A stretch of DNA of 8,478 nucleotides. Source: Chitinivibrionales bacterium (GTDB lineage: Bacteria > Fibrobacterota > Chitinivibrionia > Chitinivibrionales > WJKA01). Made by a program: the position numbers and the translations under genes. This document shows, piece after piece, positions 6,344 to 8,478 of this stretch. The stretch's first letter is position 1. Each line of letters opens with the position of its first letter. The notes under the pieces are model-generated. The model searched no databases. It saw only the letters and a list, made by a program, of their open reading frames with translations, and was not told the DNA's origin. Where the stretch lies: contig WJKA01000322.1 of NCBI GenBank assembly GCA_014729375.1, positions 1 to 8,478 of the forward strand, written 5' to 3'.

Positions 6344-7573
6344 ATGCCGATACTGGTATTACGACGCGATAATAAAGTGGTGGGAAATTATGTTATCGAT
6401 AAAGATATCATAACAATCGGCCGTGCTCATGATAACACTATTTCAATAGCAAATGAAAGCGTTTCCCGTCATCATTGCCGGATCGAACAGATTGACAACG
6501 AGTACATACTGACCGATCTCGGCTCGCTCAACGGTACATTTGTTAACGATAAGCAAATCAAGCGCGGCGCGCTTTCTCCGGGCGATACAATAACGATCAG
6601 TACCTATTCGCTTTCATTTAAAAACGATAAATCCACTGCAGAAGACCGGGCGGACAAGGGAAAAACCGCGGGCCCGGCATCGGCTATTGCTCCTGACAGC
6701 GGTACGACGTTGCTTACCAAACCGGCTTCCGGCGAACACAGGCAGACCAGTCCGCTTCCTGCGCACGGCAGTCAACAGGCAGCAGGGGATGACAGAGAAA
6801 AAAACAGATTTTCAATTAAAAGCGAACTGCTCAGCGCGGAAATCCTTTTGATAAACATCACAATTGAAGGTGCGATTGATCAGGCAAACACGGGAGAGGT
6901 CCTGCGGCTGTTCAACACACTTTTCAGAGACGGCACCTTTAATGTGCTTATCGATATGACCGGAGTAACCTCTATTGGAAGCACCGGGTGGGGCATTCTT
7001 GTGAAACAGTTGAAAAAAGCCAAAGACGATCGTCGCATAATTGTCCTTGCTGGTATGGACCCTGAAATAGAAGAACAATTCCAGCTTCTTGCACTCGACT
7101 CTATCTTTGAGTCATATCCCGATGTTGATGCCGCACTGACTGATTTGCACTCCCGCCTCCATGCAACCTCGCCCGATACCGAACCGCCTGTCATGCCACC
7201 GCCTGAAACAGAATCCGTGAGTGCATCTCCATTGGCGGGGAAAACGGATGCTGCGCTGCCACCCGAGGTACAGCCGCTGCAGAACCAGTCATCAGATACC
7301 CCCCCGCAGCAGCAAACAGAATATGATACGCTTCAGCGCCCTGCACAAACCGTACCGGAAAAAAACGTTGACAAGCAAAGCCTTCCGATTCAGGATAAAA
7401 TCAAAATGATTATTCTCGAAAATCCTCTCTGTGAAGAAAAAGACCTGCGCCGCCGGCTGGCATCGAAGGAATACGGCGAATGCAGTATCGGAAGAATGAA
7501 ACTTCGATCCATCCTCAAAACAATGAACCTCGAAACCAGTGCAAAACGGTACCAGTATTTTAAAATGATGTAG
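6344..7573 (+). CDS. FHA-STAS protein with the same unrecognised C-terminal domain
   Basis: The 409-aa product starts with an FHA domain (about 2-93) that has all key phosphothreonine-binding features: Gly26-Arg27 (IGRAHDN), the SxxH motif SRHH (41-44), and LGSLNGTFVN (59-68, Asn63). A polar linker follows, then a STAS domain (about 165-272) with VLIDMTGVTSIGSTGWGILV; Ser213 matches the regulatory phosphoserine of SpoIIAA-type proteins and the usual preceding Asp is Gly. A Pro/Gln-rich linker leads to residues 347-409 (SKEYGECSIG, KTMNL), which align without gaps to the C-terminus of the STAS protein encoded at 3402-4379. The ATG at 6344 has AGAGGA (6331-6336) 7 bases upstream; a TTG at 6326 is also in frame but precedes that site. 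It is divergent from the export operon. Likely role: reading Thr phosphorylation and passing it to partner proteins. Confidence 0.88.
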   Translation: MPILVLRRDNKVVGNYVIDKDIITIGRAHDNTISIANESVSRHHCRIEQIDNEYILTDLGSLNGTFVNDKQIKRGALSPGDTITISTYSLSFKNDKSTAEDRADKGKTAGPASAIAPDSGTTLLTKPASGEHRQTSPLPAHGSQQAAGDDREKNRFSIKSELLSAEILLINITIEGAIDQANTGEVLRLFNTLFRDGTFNVLIDMTGVTSIGSTGWGILVKQLKKAKDDRRIIVLAGMDPEIEEQFQLLALDSIFESYPDVDAALTDLHSRLHATSPDTEPPVMPPPETESVSASPLAGKTDAALPPEVQPLQNQSSDTPPQQQTEYDTLQRPAQTVPEKNVDKQSLPIQDKIKMIILENPLCEEKDLRRRLASKEYGECSIGRMKLRSILKTMNLETSAKRYQYFKMM

Positions 7574-7590
7574 CCGGACAACAGTCCGGC
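7573..7590 (+). terminator. Hairpin after the FHA-STAS gene, possible terminator
   Basis: GCCGGAC (7573-7579) pairs perfectly with GTCCGGC (7584-7590) around the loop AACA, starting on the last base of the stop codon. No T-run follows directly. A competing stem, CCGGC (7586-7590) with GCCGG (7607-7611), is followed by AAATTATTTT. Either form could end transcription, but neither is a textbook intrinsic terminator. Confidence 0.45.
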
Positions 7591-7685
7591 TCCTGCAAAA
7601 CCCCGGGCCGGAAATTATTTTGGTGTGTCGTATCGAACTATGGACAACGTGACGTAAACAGGTGCCATTTTTCAAAGAAAGAGCC

Positions 7686-8078
7686 ATGAGTACAGCAAGC
7701 GATTCCCAGACAATAGCCTGCATGAAATGTAAAGCCCGGTGCTGCCGGCATGTCGCCCTCCAGATAGAAACGCCTTCATGTAAACGAGACTACGATAATA
7801 TCCGATGGTTTCTTCTTCACAAAGGGGTTAAAGTGTTCAAGGACCATGACGGCGAATGGCTGATTGAATTCGATGCCAGATGCGAGAACCTTACGAAAAC
7901 CCATCGCTGCGGCGACTATGAAAACCGCCCCAAAGTCTGCCGTGACTATCCCGCCAGCGATCACGAATGCGAATTCGGCAGCGAGCGGTCGCCCTATAAA
8001 CTGCTTTTTACAAATGCAGGGCAGTTTGAAAAATACCTCGACAGGAAAAAAATAGACTGGCGCTGGAAAAAACTGTAG
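7686..8078 (+). CDS. YkgJ-family cysteine-cluster protein
   Basis: The 130-aa product has the cysteine pattern of the YkgJ / CxxCxxCC family, whose members are thought to bind an iron-sulfur cluster or zinc. Visible: Cys12-x2-Cys15-x3-Cys19-Cys20 near the N-terminus (CMKCKARCC), Cys32, then Cys66, Cys75 and the signature YENRPKVCRDYP (Cys85), and Cys95. The length is normal for the family and there is no membrane segment. The biochemical role is not established for most members. The ATG at 7686 is chosen because it begins just before the first Cys motif; a GTG at 7662 is also in frame, and neither has a strong ribosome binding site. It follows the FHA-STAS gene by 112 bp on the same strand. 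No functional link to the export operon is evident. Confidence 0.85.
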   Translation: MSTASDSQTIACMKCKARCCRHVALQIETPSCKRDYDNIRWFLLHKGVKVFKDHDGEWLIEFDARCENLTKTHRCGDYENRPKVCRDYPASDHECEFGSERSPYKLLFTNAGQFEKYLDRKKIDWRWKKL

Positions 8079-8085
8079 TCTACAG
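8073..8085. repeat. Palindrome spanning two convergent stop codons
   Basis: CTGTAG (8073-8078) and CTACAG (8080-8085) are an inverted repeat with a single central base. Each half supplies the Leu-stop end (CTG TAG) of one of the two convergent genes. It is short and probably just reflects identical last codons. Confidence 0.4.
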
Positions 8086-8478
8086 GAAATTTACGATATT
8101 GCCGAATGCAACATAATCGAGAATAGTGCTCCGGTGCAAATGGAAATACTCTTCCTGCTTTTTATATTCAGCCTGATTTTTGATTTCCGGGGGGGCGGCA
8201 TTTTTCCCATCACTCAGCCTTTTTTCCAGCAGTAAATCATTGTATGCAAATGCATTTTTATACAACTGATAAACAAACAGAATTATTTTAGCATTTGCCC
8301 CGAGTTTCTTTTTCCAGATATGCCGGATTTCCCGGTCGGTCACTCCCATTTCAATTGCCCAGGCAGTCACATAATCCGGGGATTTCTCAAACAGAATTCT
8401 GGTTGAATTGGACAACGGCTCGTTTCCGTTCCGGGAATGCAGGGGATTGATAATATTCAGCAGTGAATAATGATTTAC
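8080..8478 (-). CDS. Partial unrecognised protein, possible AraC-like helix-turn-helix segment
   Basis: The frame is open from the right window edge (8478) to a TAG at 8080-8082, giving 132 visible residues. The true start is probably outside the window; a TTG at 8415 would give 111 aa, but the frame remains open upstream of it. The segment AWAIEMGVTDREIRHIWKKK, followed by LGANAKIILFVYQLYKNA, resembles the helix-turn-helix half of AraC-type regulators (GxSxRxLxRxFKxxxG, then a long helix). I see only one such unit, and the C-terminal part (EIKNQAEYKKQEEYF onward) is unlike AraC. I therefore leave the function open. It is convergent with the YkgJ-type gene, with one base between the stop codons. 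Confidence 0.6.
   Translation of the reverse strand, partial: VNHYSLLNIINPLHSRNGNEPLSNSTRILFEKSPDYVTAWAIEMGVTDREIRHIWKKKLGANAKIILFVYQLYKNAFAYNDLLLEKRLSDGKNAAPPEIKNQAEYKKQEEYFHLHRSTILDYVAFGNIVNFL

Noticed and set aside
6880..7194. Minus-strand open frames opposite the FHA-STAS gene (6812-7078, 6880-7194, 7292-7723)
   Set aside because: The plus-strand frame encodes clear FHA and STAS motifs across the same bases; the opposite frames are shadows.
1..8478. A mobile element, phage, CRISPR or toxin-antitoxin explanation for the unknown genes
   Set aside because: I see no transposase, integrase, terminal repeats, regularly spaced repeats or typical toxin/antitoxin pair, and the genes are arranged as an ordinary operon.

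Overview
The window looks like chromosomal DNA from a Gram-negative (diderm) bacterium of moderate GC content. The diderm call rests on an outer-membrane polysaccharide export (OPX/Wza-like) protein next to a Wzz-type chain-length protein and a bacterial tyrosine kinase. I cannot place the organism more precisely. No rRNA, tRNA, CRISPR array, insertion sequence or transposase is visible.

Layout: positions 1-6119 are packed with seven minus-strand genes that read as one operon, transcribed right to left. In order of transcription they are: an unrecognised 424-aa protein (6119-4845); a 136-aa protein with a TPR-like repeat, a membrane segment and a coiled coil (4848-4438, 4-bp overlap with the first); a 325-aa STAS-domain protein (4379-3402); an OPX protein (3367-2612); a Wzz/GNVR co-polymerase (2628-976, 17-bp overlap); a stand-alone BY-kinase with a Tyr-rich tail (960-229); and the N-terminus of a small membrane-anchored protein cut by the window edge (168-1). 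A 224-bp AT-rich intergenic region (6120-6343) carries candidate promoters in both directions. It separates this operon from a plus-strand gene for an FHA-STAS protein (6344-7573). After a hairpin come a plus-strand YkgJ-type cysteine-cluster protein (7686-8078) and, tail to tail with one base between the stop codons, an unrecognised minus-strand gene that runs off the right edge (8080-8478).

How the genes may work together: OPX, Wzz-type protein and BY-kinase form a classic polysaccharide secretion and chain-length control unit. Here the kinase is a separate polypeptide, not fused to the membrane protein. No glycosyltransferase, flippase or polymerase lies in the window, so this is only the export and control part of a locus. 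The unusual part is the signalling layer around it. Two STAS proteins, one inside the operon and one divergent from it, end in the same 63-residue domain (21 identities, no gaps), which I do not recognise. The divergent one also carries an FHA domain with its phosphothreonine-binding residues intact. The first operon gene encodes a protein with a low-complexity tail holding repeated T-[VA]-x-[IV]-[NS] motifs that could be FHA ligands. I infer a phosphorylation-responsive control module for exopolysaccharide export; this is a hypothesis from domain content and gene order.

Several genes appear to start at internal ATG codons with good Shine-Dalgarno sequences and not at the most upstream possible start; I give the revised starts.
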